Assembly: GCF_027912415.1 (NCBI RefSeq)
Contig: NZ_CP115175.1
Location: 496,001-560,000, forward strand
Origin: Homoserinibacter sp. YIM 151385
Lineage (GTDB): Bacteria > Actinomycetota > Actinomycetes > Actinomycetales > Microbacteriaceae
DNA: 64,000 nt
Reading direction: 5' to 3'
The notes under the pieces were generated by a model. It was not told where the DNA came from, searched no databases, and saw only the letters and a list, made by a program, of their open reading frames with translations. Position numbers and translations under genes: made by a program. Position 1 is the stretch's first letter; every line of letters starts with the position of its first letter. Below, piece by piece: positions 32,956 to 41,604 of this stretch.

Positions 32956-34410
32956 ATGAGCATGCAGCAGACCCCGATGCGGCCGGGGCCGGAGACCGCG
33001 GGGTGTCGTCCGGTGCGCCGGCTGTCGGGCGACGAGCGCTGGCTCGTCGACGCGGCGGCGAGCTCGCCGCCGCAGCTCGTCGAGGTCCGTCGGGTGACCG
33101 ATCGCGACGCCGTCGGCGACTGGGCGCGGGCGGCGACCCGGGTGTCGCACCCGCACCTCCCCGCGCTCCATGATCTGGCGGATGCTGGCGAGGGCGGCGT
33201 CGCCGTCGTCACCCGAGCGGCTCCCGGCTGGAGCGTCGCCGAGCTGCTCGAGCGCCGGGCCGGGCTCGACGCGGGGGAGCTCGTGACCATCTGCGCCCCC
33301 ATCCTCGACGCGCTCGGCACCATGCACGCCGCGGGCGTCGTGGCGCGCGGCGTCACCGCCGAGCGGATCCGCTTCGATGCACGCGGAACGCCGCTCCTCG
33401 ATCCGCTGCCGGGCATCCTCGCGCTCCCGGCGGGGCTCACGCCCGCGGCGATCGACGCGCGCAGCGAGGTCGTCGCCGATCGCGCTGAGGCGATGCAGCT
33501 CGTCGAGCGGCTCGCCGACCGCCTCCCGGTGCGGGAGGCGGCGCTCGTGCGCGTCGCGGTCGAGTCGAGCGCGGGGGTCCCGGCCCACAAGCAGCTCGCC
33601 GATCTCGCCGCCCGGCTGTTCGCGCTCGCGCCGGGATCGCCCGTGCACCTCGACGAGGACCCGGCCGGCTCCGCGCCCGAGCCGCTGGGCCCGCGAGGTC
33701 GCGCGGACGTGACGCGGAACGCGCCCGTCGCTCCCGCGGCGCGCGCGGGGCTGGCGGGCGCCGTCGACCCGATGCTGGTCATGCTCGCCGAGGCGGTGCC
33801 GAGTGGCGCGTCGCTCCGGGGCGCGGTCCGCGCCCGCTGGTCCGCGCTCGATCCGCGTCGACGGCGGATCGCGGTCGCCGCGGCAGCCGGAGCGGCCGCG
33901 GCGATCCTCGCGGTGCTCCTCATCCCGGCTGAGCCGCCCCCGAGCACCTCGGAGGCATCGCGGCCGACTGAATCGAGCCTCGAGTCGTCGGGTGGCGCCG
34001 CGCCGGGCGGTGCCCGGCCGTCCGCGAGCCCGGCGCCGGCCGGCGGCGAGACGGCCGCGGTCGAGGGCGATGACCCGCTCGCCGCGGCCCCGGTGCTGCT
34101 GGCGACCCGCGAGCGCTGCCTCCGGGATCGGTCGATCGCGTGCTTGGAGGCCGTGCTGCAGCCGGGCTCCGTGCAGTGGCACCGCGACCGCGAGCTCCTC
34201 GAGGCGATCGACCGCGGTGGTGGCGTCGACGACGCGTCGGTCTCGACGCCGTGGGACCCGAGCACGGCGCGGGCCGTCGACCGCGTCGGCGACCTCGCGC
34301 TGCTCGCGACGGGGCCGGAGACGCCGACGGCCTCGCTCCTCGTGATGAGGAGCGAGGCCGGCTGGCGGATCCGGGAGATCGTCCCGGGCGCGGGGGCGGA
34401 CCCGGGCTAG
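32956..34410 (+). CDS. Membrane-anchored pseudokinase
   Basis: A 484-residue protein with a serine/threonine-kinase-like N-terminal domain (about 25-225), one transmembrane helix (305-323), a Ser/Pro/Ala-rich stalk and an extracellular domain (about 355-484). The kinase fold is traceable from L-x-A-L-G-T-M-H-A-A-G-V-V, but catalysis should be lost. The HRD position reads A-R-G (130-132), DFG reads D-P-L (149-151), and no VAIK lysine or Gly-rich loop is present. A regulatory or scaffold role is likely (inference). GGAGAGG is 9 nt before the ATG. Its stop and the stop of sucB share the four bases CTAG. Confidence 0.75.
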   Translation: MSMQQTPMRPGPETAGCRPVRRLSGDERWLVDAAASSPPQLVEVRRVTDRDAVGDWARAATRVSHPHLPALHDLADAGEGGVAVVTRAAPGWSVAELLERRAGLDAGELVTICAPILDALGTMHAAGVVARGVTAERIRFDARGTPLLDPLPGILALPAGLTPAAIDARSEVVADRAEAMQLVERLADRLPVREAALVRVAVESSAGVPAHKQLADLAARLFALAPGSPVHLDEDPAGSAPEPLGPRGRADVTRNAPVAPAARAGLAGAVDPMLVMLAEAVPSGASLRGAVRARWSALDPRRRRIAVAAAAGAAAAILAVLLIPAEPPPSTSEASRPTESSLESSGGAAPGGARPSASPAPAGGETAAVEGDDPLAAAPVLLATRERCLRDRSIACLEAVLQPGSVQWHRDRELLEAIDRGGGVDDASVSTPWDPSTARAVDRVGDLALLATGPETPTASLLVMRSEAGWRIREIVPGAGADPG

Positions 34411-36173
34411 AGGCCGAGGACCCCCGCGAAGTCGCCGCCCTCGAGGCGCGTCTTGACGGCCGTGAGGAAGCGGGCGGCGTCCGCGCCATCCACGATGCGG
34501 TGATCGTAGGAGAGCGCGAGGTAGACCATCGAGCGGATCGCGATGACATCCGAGCCGTCGACCGACTGCACGACCGGCTTCTTCGTGACGATGCCCGTGC
34601 CGAGGATCGCGACCTGCGGGAGGAACACCACCGGGGTGTCGAAGAGCGCGCCCCGTGACCCCGTGTTCGTCACCGTGAAGGTGCCGCCCGCGAGCTCGTC
34701 CGGCTTGAGCTTGTTCTCGCGCGTGCGCTCGGCGAGGTCCGCGATCTGCGTCGCGATGCCGGCGAGGTCGAGGTCGCCCGCGTTCTTCACGACCGGGGTC
34801 AGCAGCCCGCGCTCGGTGTCGACCGCCATGCTGATGTTCTCGTGATCCGGGTAGACGATGCTGTCGCCGTCGATCGTCGCGTTGATGATCGGGAAGGCGC
34901 GGAGCGCCTCGGCCGCGGCGAGCGTGAAGAACGGCAGGAAGGAGAGCTTCGCGCCGGTCTTCTCGTGGAACGCCGCCTTGTGCTGGTCGCGGAAGGCCGC
35001 GACCTTCGTGACGTCCACCTCGACGACCGAGGTGAGCTGCGCGCTCGACTGCATCGAGACGACGGCGCGCTCCGCGATGACCTTGCGCAGTCGCGACATC
35101 GGCACGCTCGTGCCGCGCAGCGGCGACACCTCGAGCGGCGCCGCCGCGGGGGCGGCCGGGGCCTCGGAGGCGGCCGCGGGAGCCTCGGCCGGCGCCTGCT
35201 CGGCGGCGGCGAGGACATCCTGCTTGCGGATGCGACCGCCGACCCCGGAGCCGGTGAGTCCGGAGAGATCGACGCCCTTCTCGTTCGCGAGCTTGCGGAC
35301 GATCGGGGTCACGTAGCCCGCGTGGGCTCCGGCCACCGGCGCCGCGGACGCGGACGGCACGGCGGCACCGCTCGCGGCAGGGGCCGAGGCCACCGGCTGC
35401 GACGGAGCCTCCTGGGCGGGCGCCTCGGACTGGGCGGGCGCCTCGGACTGGGCGGGCGCCTCGGACTGGGCGGGCGCCTCCTGTGCGGGCGCCTCGGACT
35501 GGGCGGGGGCCTCAGCAGCGGGCTGCTCGGGCGCACCGGCGCCCTGAGGGGCGCTCGCCTCGGCGACCTGCTCAGGCGCGGCCGGAGCCTCGGCGCCGGC
35601 GGGCTGCTCGGTCGACGGCGCGGGCTCGGCGGCCGGCGCGCTCGTCGGAGCCGGGGCCCACTGGCTCGGCTGCTCCGCGGCAGGTGCCGGCTCGGCGGTC
35701 GGCTGCGTCGGCTGCTCCTGCGTCGGCTGCTCCTGCGCGGGCTGCTCCTGCTCGGCCTGCTCCTGCGTCGGCTGCTCCTGCGCGGGCTGCTCCTGCGCGG
35801 GCTGCTCCTGCGCGGGCTGCTCCTGCGCGGGCTGCTCCTGCGCGGGCTGCTCCTGCGCGGGCTGCTCCTGCGCGGGCTGCTCCTGCGCGGGCTGCTCGGC
35901 GGCGGGTGCCTCGCTGGGCGCGTCGCCGCCGCCCGAGCCGTCGCCGATGCGGGCGAGGGCGGTGCCGACCTCGACCGTCTCGTCCTCGGGAACCAGGATC
36001 TCCTCGAGCACGCCCGCGACGGGCGAGGGGATCTCGGTGTCGACCTTGTCGGTGGAGACCTCGAGCAGGGGCTCGTCGACCTCCACACGATCGCCGACCT
36101 GCTTCAGCCAGCGTGTGACCGTGCCCTCGGTGACGCTCTCGCCGAGCGCCGGGAGGCTGACGGATTCGCTCAT
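34407..36173 (-). CDS. sucB: 2-oxoacid dehydrogenase E2 (dihydrolipoyl acyltransferase)
   Basis: A 588-residue acyltransferase core of the pyruvate/2-oxoglutarate dehydrogenase complexes. It has one lipoyl domain (1-78, lipoyl-lysine K43 in S-T-D-K-V-D-T-E-I) and a very long linker. The peripheral-subunit-binding domain lies at about 283-322 (Y-V-T-P-I-V-R-K-L-A). The catalytic domain carries D-H-R-I-V-D-G-A-D-A near 556-565. The linker contains a pentapeptide array (EQPAQ, about twelve units) and a second hexapeptide array (AQSEAP). AAGGAG precedes the ATG. E3 is 58 nt upstream on the same strand. Whether it serves pyruvate, 2-oxoglutarate or both cannot be read from the sequence. Confidence 0.95.
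   Translation of the reverse strand: MSESVSLPALGESVTEGTVTRWLKQVGDRVEVDEPLLEVSTDKVDTEIPSPVAGVLEEILVPEDETVEVGTALARIGDGSGGGDAPSEAPAAEQPAQEQPAQEQPAQEQPAQEQPAQEQPAQEQPAQEQPAQEQPTQEQAEQEQPAQEQPTQEQPTQPTAEPAPAAEQPSQWAPAPTSAPAAEPAPSTEQPAGAEAPAAPEQVAEASAPQGAGAPEQPAAEAPAQSEAPAQEAPAQSEAPAQSEAPAQSEAPAQEAPSQPVASAPAASGAAVPSASAAPVAGAHAGYVTPIVRKLANEKGVDLSGLTGSGVGGRIRKQDVLAAAEQAPAEAPAAASEAPAAPAAAPLEVSPLRGTSVPMSRLRKVIAERAVVSMQSSAQLTSVVEVDVTKVAAFRDQHKAAFHEKTGAKLSFLPFFTLAAAEALRAFPIINATIDGDSIVYPDHENISMAVDTERGLLTPVVKNAGDLDLAGIATQIADLAERTRENKLKPDELAGGTFTVTNTGSRGALFDTPVVFLPQVAILGTGIVTKKPVVQSVDGSDVIAIRSMVYLALSYDHRIVDGADAARFLTAVKTRLEGGDFAGVLGL
35407..35512 (-). repeat. 18-bp tandem repeat in sucB (AQSEAP array)
   Basis: About six 18-bp units coding A-Q-S-E-A-P or A-Q-E-A-P variants in the linker before the subunit-binding domain. 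Several adjacent units are identical, so copy number may vary between strains. Confidence 0.8.
35711..35890 (-). repeat. 15-bp minisatellite in sucB (EQPAQ array)
   Basis: Twelve head-to-tail 15-bp units (plus-strand unit GCTGCTCCTGCGCGG). The last eight, 35771-35890, are identical over 120 bp. They code E-Q-P-A-Q pentapeptides in the flexible linker after the lipoyl domain. Perfect identity points to recent expansion; each unit keeps the frame. Confidence 0.95.
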
Positions 36174-36231
36174 CGTGTGATGCTCCTTACAACCGTGAAT
36201 GTCTAGTTTAGGGTTCGGCGTCGCCGAATGG

Positions 36232-37605
36232 TCAGATCGCGTGCAGCGGCTTGCCGGCGAGCGCGAGGAACGCCTCGCCGAGCGCCTCGTTCTGCGTCGG
36301 GTGGGCGTGGACGAGCGGCGCGATGTCCTCCGGGTAGGCCTCCCAGTTGACCGCCAGCTGCGCCTCGCCGATGAGCTCGCCGACGCGCGCCCCGATCATG
36401 TGCACGCCGACGACGGGGCCCTCCTTGACGCGGACGACCTTGACGGAGCCGGCGGTGCCGATGATGTGGCTCTTGCCGTTGCCGGCGAGGTTGTAGTCGT
36501 AGGACTGCACGGCATCCTGACCGTACTGCTCGACCGCCTTCGCCTCGGTGAGCCCGACGGAGGCGACCTCGGGATCCGAGTAGGTGACCTTCGGGATGTT
36601 CGAGTCGGCGACCACGATCGGCTCCAGCCCCGCGATCTCCTCGGCGACGAAGATGCCCTGCTGGAAGCCGCGGTGCGCGAGCTGCAGGCCCGGGACGATG
36701 TCGCCGACCGCGTAGACGCCCGGGACGCTCGTGCGCAGGCGCTCGTCGGTGATGACGAAGCCGCGGTCCATCGTGATGCCCGCCTCCTCGAAGCCGAGGT
36801 TCGCGGTCGAGGGGCCGCGGCCGACGGCGACGAGCAGGATCTCGGCCTCGACGGTCGAGCCGTCCTCGAGCGTCACGACCACGCCGTGCTCGTGCTGCGT
36901 CACGCTCTGGAAGCGCGTGCCGAGCTTGAAGTCGATTCCGCGCTTGCGGAACGCGCGCTCGAACTGCTTCGAGATCGCCTCGTCCTCGTTCGGGACCAGG
37001 TGGGGGAGCGCCTCGATGATCGTGACGTCCGCGCCCCAGCTCTTCCATACGCTGGAGAACTCGACGCCGATGACGCCGCCGCCGAGCACGGCGACCTTCT
37101 TCGGGACGAAGTCGAGCTGCAGCGCCTGCTCGGAGGTGAGGACGCGGCCGCCGATCTCGAGGCCCGGGAGCGAACGGGAGTAGGAGCCGGTCGCGAGGAC
37201 GATGTTCTTGCCCGTGACGGTCGTCTCGCCGACCTGGACGGTGTTCGGCCCGGTGAGGCGGCCCTCGCCCTCGATGGTCGTGATGCCGCGCGCCTTGATG
37301 AGGCCCTGCAGGCCCTTCCACTTCGAGGCGACGATGCCCTCGCGGTAGGCGGAGACGGCCGGCACGTCGACGCCGCCGAACTGGGCCGAGACGCCGTACT
37401 TCGCGGCCTCGCGGGTGACGTCGGCGACCTCGGCGGCGTGGAGCAGCGCCTTCGTCGGGATGCAGCCGACGTGGAGGCAGGTGCCGCCGACCTTGCCCTT
37501 CTCGATCAGCCCGACCGTCAGGCCAAGCTGGCTGGCGCGGAGGGCCGCGGCGTAGCCGCCGCTTCCTGCGCCCAGCACGACAAGGTCAAAGTTCTGCTCG
37601 GACAC
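36232..37605 (-). CDS. lpdA: Dihydrolipoyl dehydrogenase (E3)
   Basis: A 457-residue flavoprotein reoxidising dihydrolipoyl groups with NAD. FAD site G-A-G-S-G-G-Y (12-18), redox pair C43-L-H-V-G-C48, NAD site G-G-G-V-I-G-V-E-F and the terminal H-A-H-P-T-Q-N-E motif with catalytic His/Glu are all intact. It is followed by sucB 58 nt downstream, forming an E3-E2 transcription unit. A promoter that shares its TAG with the pepA stop lies about 90 nt upstream. Confidence 0.97.
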   Translation of the reverse strand: MSEQNFDLVVLGAGSGGYAAALRASQLGLTVGLIEKGKVGGTCLHVGCIPTKALLHAAEVADVTREAAKYGVSAQFGGVDVPAVSAYREGIVASKWKGLQGLIKARGITTIEGEGRLTGPNTVQVGETTVTGKNIVLATGSYSRSLPGLEIGGRVLTSEQALQLDFVPKKVAVLGGGVIGVEFSSVWKSWGADVTIIEALPHLVPNEDEAISKQFERAFRKRGIDFKLGTRFQSVTQHEHGVVVTLEDGSTVEAEILLVAVGRGPSTANLGFEEAGITMDRGFVITDERLRTSVPGVYAVGDIVPGLQLAHRGFQQGIFVAEEIAGLEPIVVADSNIPKVTYSDPEVASVGLTEAKAVEQYGQDAVQSYDYNLAGNGKSHIIGTAGSVKVVRVKEGPVVGVHMIGARVGELIGEAQLAVNWEAYPEDIAPLVHAHPTQNEALGEAFLALAGKPLHAI

Positions 37606-37635
37606 TCAGTGTCTCCCTCGTGCGTCTCGCGGTTC

Positions 37636-37703
37636 GAGCGCCCGAGATGGGGTGAGGCCGGGCGCTCGGCTTCGGCAAGGGGTTCCTTGCCTCTGAAACC
37701 CTA
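37636..37703 (-). promoter_or_regulatory. lpdA promoter and structured leader
   Basis: TAGGGT (37703-37698, minus) is a -10 candidate whose TAG is the pepA stop codon. The RNA would start near 37691. It would begin directly with a hairpin GGCAAGG-AACC-CCTTGCC (37691-37674), followed by a second stem GAGCGCCCG/CGGGCGCTC (37667-37636). Either hairpin could also end the pepA transcript. Confidence 0.4.
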
Positions 37704-39194
37704 CACGGCATCCGCGGTGCGATCCGGACGCCGCTCGAGCCACTCGAGCAGGCTCCGGACGGCGACGCCGGTCGATCCCCGGGGCGTCGAGCCCCAGCCG
37801 CGACCGCCGTTGTTCGCGGCCCCCGCGATGTCGAGATGGGCCCACGGGATCCTCGCGTCGGAGCCCTCCTGCGTGCCGACGAAGGTCTGCAGGAAGTGGC
37901 CCGCGACGAGCATGCCGCCGGCGGGGCTGCCGGGCTTCGCGTTCGCGATGTCGGCGAGGTCGGAGTCGAGGATGCGGCGCAGCTCCGGGGGGAGGGGCAT
38001 CCGCCACATGGGCTCGCCCGCGGCGGCGCCGGCCTCGACGATGTCCTGGGCGAGCGCGGCGTCGCCCATGATCGGCACGACGCGCTCGCCCATCGCGAGC
38101 TTCGCGGCGCCCGTCAGGGTCGCGACGTCGACGATGGCGTCGGGGTGCTCCTCGCTCGCCGCGACGATGCCGTCGGCGAGCACGAGCCGGCCCTCTGCAT
38201 CCGTGTTGAGCACCTCGACCGTGCGGCCCCCTCGGATGCGGAGGACGTCGTTCGGCCGGGTGGCCGTCCCGGACGGCATGTTCTCGGCCAGGCACAGCCA
38301 AGCGGTGACGCGGGTCGGCAGCCCGAGCCGGGCCGCGGCGAGCACGACGCCGAGGACGCTCGCGGCGCCTGTCATGTCGTACTTCATCCCGACCATCGAG
38401 GCGGCGGGCTTGAGCGAGAGCCCGCCCGTGTCGAAGGTGATGCCCTTGCCGACCAGGGCGATGTGCTCGGTCGCCTCGGCGGGCGCGTAGCGTACGACGA
38501 CGAGTCGCGGGCCGCGGGCCGAGCCCTGCCCGACGCCGAGGAGACCGCCGTAGCCGCCCGCCTCGAGCGCGGCCTCGTCGAGCACCTCGATCTCGACCGG
38601 CAGCCCCTCGGCCAGCTCGACGACGCGGCTCGCGAAGCTCTCCGGATAGAGATCGGATGCCGGGGTCGCCACGAGGTCGCGCACGGTGTGGACCGCGGTC
38701 GCCGCCGCCTCGGCGCGACGGATCGCCGCGTCCTCGCCCGGTCCGTGCACGGTGATCTCGCCGGCGGGCAGCTTCGTCCGCTCGAGCGTCGCCGAGCGGT
38801 AGGCCGTGAAGGCGTAGGCGCCGACCGCGGCGCCCTCGAGGACGGCGGCGGTGTGCTCCGCCGACTCCGCGGGAAGCGCGATCGCGAGGGAGGCGGCGCC
38901 GGTGAGCTGGCGGGCCGCGCTGCCGGCGGCGTCGCGGAGCGAGTCGGCGGTGACCGCGGCGCCGACGCCGATGAGCGCGACCGCCGCGCGGACGCCGGGG
39001 ACGAGCACGCGCAGGAGCTCGTCCTGGCCGCCGCGGACGCCGAGGCGGCCGAGTCCCGCACCGAGCTCGGCGAGCAGCGGGTCGTCGGAGAGGAGCTCCG
39101 GCCCATCGGCGCCGGCGCGGACGCCGAGGACGAGCACCTCCGCATCCGTGGTCGTGGGCGAGTCGGCGGAGAGGCGGAGCACGGGGACGGTCAT
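37701..39194 (-). CDS. pepA: Leucyl aminopeptidase (M17)
   Basis: A 497-residue two-zinc exopeptidase. The catalytic domain carries V-G-K-G-I-T-F-D-T-G-G-L-S-L-K (metal-binding Lys and Asp) and the signature N-T-D-A-E-G-R-L-V-L-A-D (Asp, Glu, Arg). The N-terminal half is the variable hexamer-building domain. Start ATG lies 6 nt after TAGGAT without separate ribosome site. Divergent from the PAC2 gene; conserved neighbour of E2/E3 in actinobacteria. Confidence 0.95.
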   Translation of the reverse strand: MTVPVLRLSADSPTTTDAEVLVLGVRAGADGPELLSDDPLLAELGAGLGRLGVRGGQDELLRVLVPGVRAAVALIGVGAAVTADSLRDAAGSAARQLTGAASLAIALPAESAEHTAAVLEGAAVGAYAFTAYRSATLERTKLPAGEITVHGPGEDAAIRRAEAAATAVHTVRDLVATPASDLYPESFASRVVELAEGLPVEIEVLDEAALEAGGYGGLLGVGQGSARGPRLVVVRYAPAEATEHIALVGKGITFDTGGLSLKPAASMVGMKYDMTGAASVLGVVLAAARLGLPTRVTAWLCLAENMPSGTATRPNDVLRIRGGRTVEVLNTDAEGRLVLADGIVAASEEHPDAIVDVATLTGAAKLAMGERVVPIMGDAALAQDIVEAGAAAGEPMWRMPLPPELRRILDSDLADIANAKPGSPAGGMLVAGHFLQTFVGTQEGSDARIPWAHLDIAGAANNGGRGWGSTPRGSTGVAVRSLLEWLERRPDRTADAV

Positions 39195-39200
39195 GCTCCG

Positions 39201-39206
39201 ATCCTA
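39201..39206 (-). promoter_or_regulatory. -10 box, leaderless promoter of pepA
   Basis: TAGGAT with a 6-nt spacer (CGGAGC) to the ATG at 39194. The GGAG inside the spacer is too close to act as ribosome site. Confidence 0.55.
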
Positions 39207-39276
39207 CGGAGGCGCCGTTCGCTCAGGGCGAGCCCCCGCGGCCCTCCGGACCCGGCATCGCGTCCGGGGCCGGATC

Positions 39277-39282
39277 TAGAAT
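39277..39282 (+). promoter_or_regulatory. -10 box, leaderless promoter of the PAC2 gene
   Basis: TAGAAT with a 6-nt spacer (TCGAGG) to the ATG at 39289. Confidence 0.55.
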
Positions 39283-39288
39283 TCGAGG

Positions 39289-40203
39289 ATGCGCGATCCC
39301 GACGGCCTGTACGACCTCAGCACGATGGTCGATCTCGTGCCCGAGGGCCTCCCGCTCGTCGCGGGGCTCACGGGCTTCGCGGACGCGGGCTCCGCCGTGA
39401 GCCGCGTGAGCGACTTCCTCCTCGAGCGCCTCGAGTCGAGCGAGGTCGCCGTCTTCGACGCCGACGCGCTCCTCGACTACCGCGCCCGGCGCCCGACGAT
39501 GTACTTCGATCAGGACCACCTCTCGGAGTACCGGCCCGCGACGCTGTCCCTCCGGCTCATGAAGGACGACCTCGGCCAGCCCTTCCTGCTGCTGACGGGA
39601 TTCGAGCCCGACTTCCAGTGGGAGCGGTTCACGGCGGCGGTGCTCCAGCTCGTCGCGCGGTACCGCGTCCGCTCCACGACCTGGGTCCACGCCATCCCCA
39701 TGCCGACGCCGCACACGCGGCCCATCGGCGTGACGGTGAGCGGCAACCGCGCCGAGCTCATCGAGAGCATGTCGGTGTGGAAGCCGCAGACGCAGGTGCC
39801 CTCGAACGCGCTGCACCTCGTCGAGTACCGGCTGCAGGAGATCGGGCACCCCATCGCGGGCTTCGTGCTGCTGATCCCGCACTACCTCGCCGACACGGAG
39901 TACCCCATGGCCGCCGTCGCGGCCCTCGAGTCGATCACGGCGGCGACCGGGCTCATCTTCCCGACCGAGTCGCTCCGCGAGGAGAACCGCGAGTTCCTCG
40001 CGAAGGTCGACGACCAGGTGCAGTCGAATCAGGAGCTGCAGCGGCTCGTCGGCACGCTCGAGGAGCGACACGACACCTACATGGAGGACAACCCGCTGCC
40101 GTCCCCGCTCGCGGACGTCGACGGCGAGCTGCCCTCGGCGGATGCGATCGCGGCCGAGCTCGAGCGCTTCCTCGCGAACCGGCCGCGCGACGAGGACCGC
40201 TGA
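39289..40203 (+). CDS. PAC2-family protein
   Basis: A 304-residue soluble protein of the PAC2 (proteasome assembly chaperone-like) superfamily. Motifs: G-L-T-G-F-A-D-A-G near residue 26, F-D-A-D-A-L-L-D-Y-R-A-R-R-P, L-L-T-G-F-E-P-D-F-Q-W and H-Y-L-A-D-T-E-Y-P. Actinobacterial members are usual close to pepA; their role is unproven. The C-terminal 60 residues are charged and probably helical. Confidence 0.87.
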   Translation: MRDPDGLYDLSTMVDLVPEGLPLVAGLTGFADAGSAVSRVSDFLLERLESSEVAVFDADALLDYRARRPTMYFDQDHLSEYRPATLSLRLMKDDLGQPFLLLTGFEPDFQWERFTAAVLQLVARYRVRSTTWVHAIPMPTPHTRPIGVTVSGNRAELIESMSVWKPQTQVPSNALHLVEYRLQEIGHPIAGFVLLIPHYLADTEYPMAAVAALESITAATGLIFPTESLREENREFLAKVDDQVQSNQELQRLVGTLEERHDTYMEDNPLPSPLADVDGELPSADAIAAELERFLANRPRDEDR

Positions 40204-40259
40204 GCGGCGAGGGCCACCGAGCCGCGAGTCGGGGCGAGCCTGATCCGACAGGCGCCGGG

Positions 40260-40265
40260 TAGCCT
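40260..40265 (+). promoter_or_regulatory. -10 box, leaderless promoter of the MFS gene
   Basis: TAGCCT with a 7-nt spacer (CGGGGGA) to the GTG at 40273. Confidence 0.5.
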
Positions 40266-40272
40266 CGGGGGA

Positions 40273-41604
40273 GTGAACAGCGCGCGCTCCTGGGTGGTCT
40301 TCTCGGCCGCGGTGCTCGCCTACCTCATCGGCGTCACCCAGCGCACCTCCTTCGGCGTCGCGGGCGTGGATGCGACGGAGCGCTTCGGCGTGACGGCGGC
40401 GGCCCTCTCGACGGTCGCGGTCGTCCAGATCGTCGTCTACGCCGGCCTGCAGATCCCGGTCGGGATGCTCGTCGACCGGCTCGGGCCGAAGACCCTCATC
40501 ATGGCGGGCGCCGCCATCATGGCCGCGGGCCAGGTGCTGCTCGCGTTCTCCGAGCACCTCGCCCTCGCGCTCGCGGCGCGCGTCCTCGTCGGCATCGGCG
40601 ACGCGCTCACCTTCGTGTCGGTCATCCGACTGCTGCCGACCTGGTTCCGCGGGCGGATCCTGCCGCAGCTCTCCCAATGGGTGGGCGTGCTCGGGCAGCT
40701 CGGGCAGCTGCTGGCGGCCTTCCCCTTCGCCCTGCTCCTCCACAGCGCGGGCTGGCGCCCCGCGTTCCTCGTGGCGAGCTCCGTCTCGATCCTCGCGGTC
40801 GTGGTCGTCGCGCTGCTCGTGCGGCGCGGCGAGGCGCCCCCGCTCACGGGTCCCGTGCCGACGACCGGCGTCGTGGCCCGCCTGCGGGCGAGCCTGGCGA
40901 GGCCGGGAACGCAGCTGGGCTTCTGGGTGCACATGCTCGCGGGTGCTCCCGCGACCGTGCTCGCCATCATGTGGGGCGCGCCCTTCCTCACCGCGGGCCT
41001 CGGCTACCCGCTGCCGCAGGCGGCGTCCGTCCTCTCGCTGCTCGTGCTCGGCGGACTCATCGCGGGACCCCCCATCGGCTACCTCGCGGCGCGGTTCCCG
41101 AACCGCCGCTCGAACCTGGTCCTCGCCGTGATGTCGATCCTCTTCGCCGTGTGGCTCGCGGTGATGCTCTGGCCCGGCCAGCCGCCCCTGTGGCTCGTGG
41201 CGGCCATGTTCGTCACCGCGGGCGCCGGCGGCCCGGGATCGCTCGTCGGCTTCGACGTGGCCCGCACCTTCAACCCGTCGCACGCGCTCGGCTCGGCCTC
41301 CGGCATCGTCAACTCCGGGGGATTCATCGCGGGATTCGCCGGCATGCTGGGGATCGGGCTCGTGCTCGACGTCCTCGACGCGCAGCGGCGCGCGGCGGGG
41401 CTCCCCGCGGACCTCTACGCGCTCGAGTCCTTCCGCGTCGCGATGCTCGTGCCGGTGGGCATCGCGGGGCTCGCGCTCCTCGGGATGCTGGTCGCCCGGC
41501 GCCGCACCCGACGGCGCATGCGCGACGAGCAGGGAATAGCGATCGCCCCCCTCTGGGTTGCACTGTATGTCCGGTTCCGCCGTCGCGGCGGACCGGCCGC
41601 ATGA
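40273..41604 (+). CDS. Major facilitator superfamily permease
   Basis: A 443-residue carrier with twelve hydrophobic helices. The helix 2-3 signature reads G-M-L-V-D-R-L-G-P-K, and a second cytoplasmic motif G-Y-L-A-A-R-F-P-N-R-R lies between helices 8 and 9. The C-terminus is basic. Substrate not deducible. It sits between the PAC2 gene and sigA. The 178 bp after it (41605-41782) hold the sigA promoter region; a TTGACA at 41736-41741 is seen but no matching -10 at 17 bp. Confidence 0.85.
   Translation: MNSARSWVVFSAAVLAYLIGVTQRTSFGVAGVDATERFGVTAAALSTVAVVQIVVYAGLQIPVGMLVDRLGPKTLIMAGAAIMAAGQVLLAFSEHLALALAARVLVGIGDALTFVSVIRLLPTWFRGRILPQLSQWVGVLGQLGQLLAAFPFALLLHSAGWRPAFLVASSVSILAVVVVALLVRRGEAPPLTGPVPTTGVVARLRASLARPGTQLGFWVHMLAGAPATVLAIMWGAPFLTAGLGYPLPQAASVLSLLVLGGLIAGPPIGYLAARFPNRRSNLVLAVMSILFAVWLAVMLWPGQPPLWLVAAMFVTAGAGGPGSLVGFDVARTFNPSHALGSASGIVNSGGFIAGFAGMLGIGLVLDVLDAQRRAAGLPADLYALESFRVAMLVPVGIAGLALLGMLVARRRTRRRMRDEQGIAIAPLWVALYVRFRRRGGPAA

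Noticed and set aside
35401-35905. Possible CRISPR array
   Set aside because: The repeats are contiguous 15- and 18-bp units without spacers and stay in frame inside sucB.
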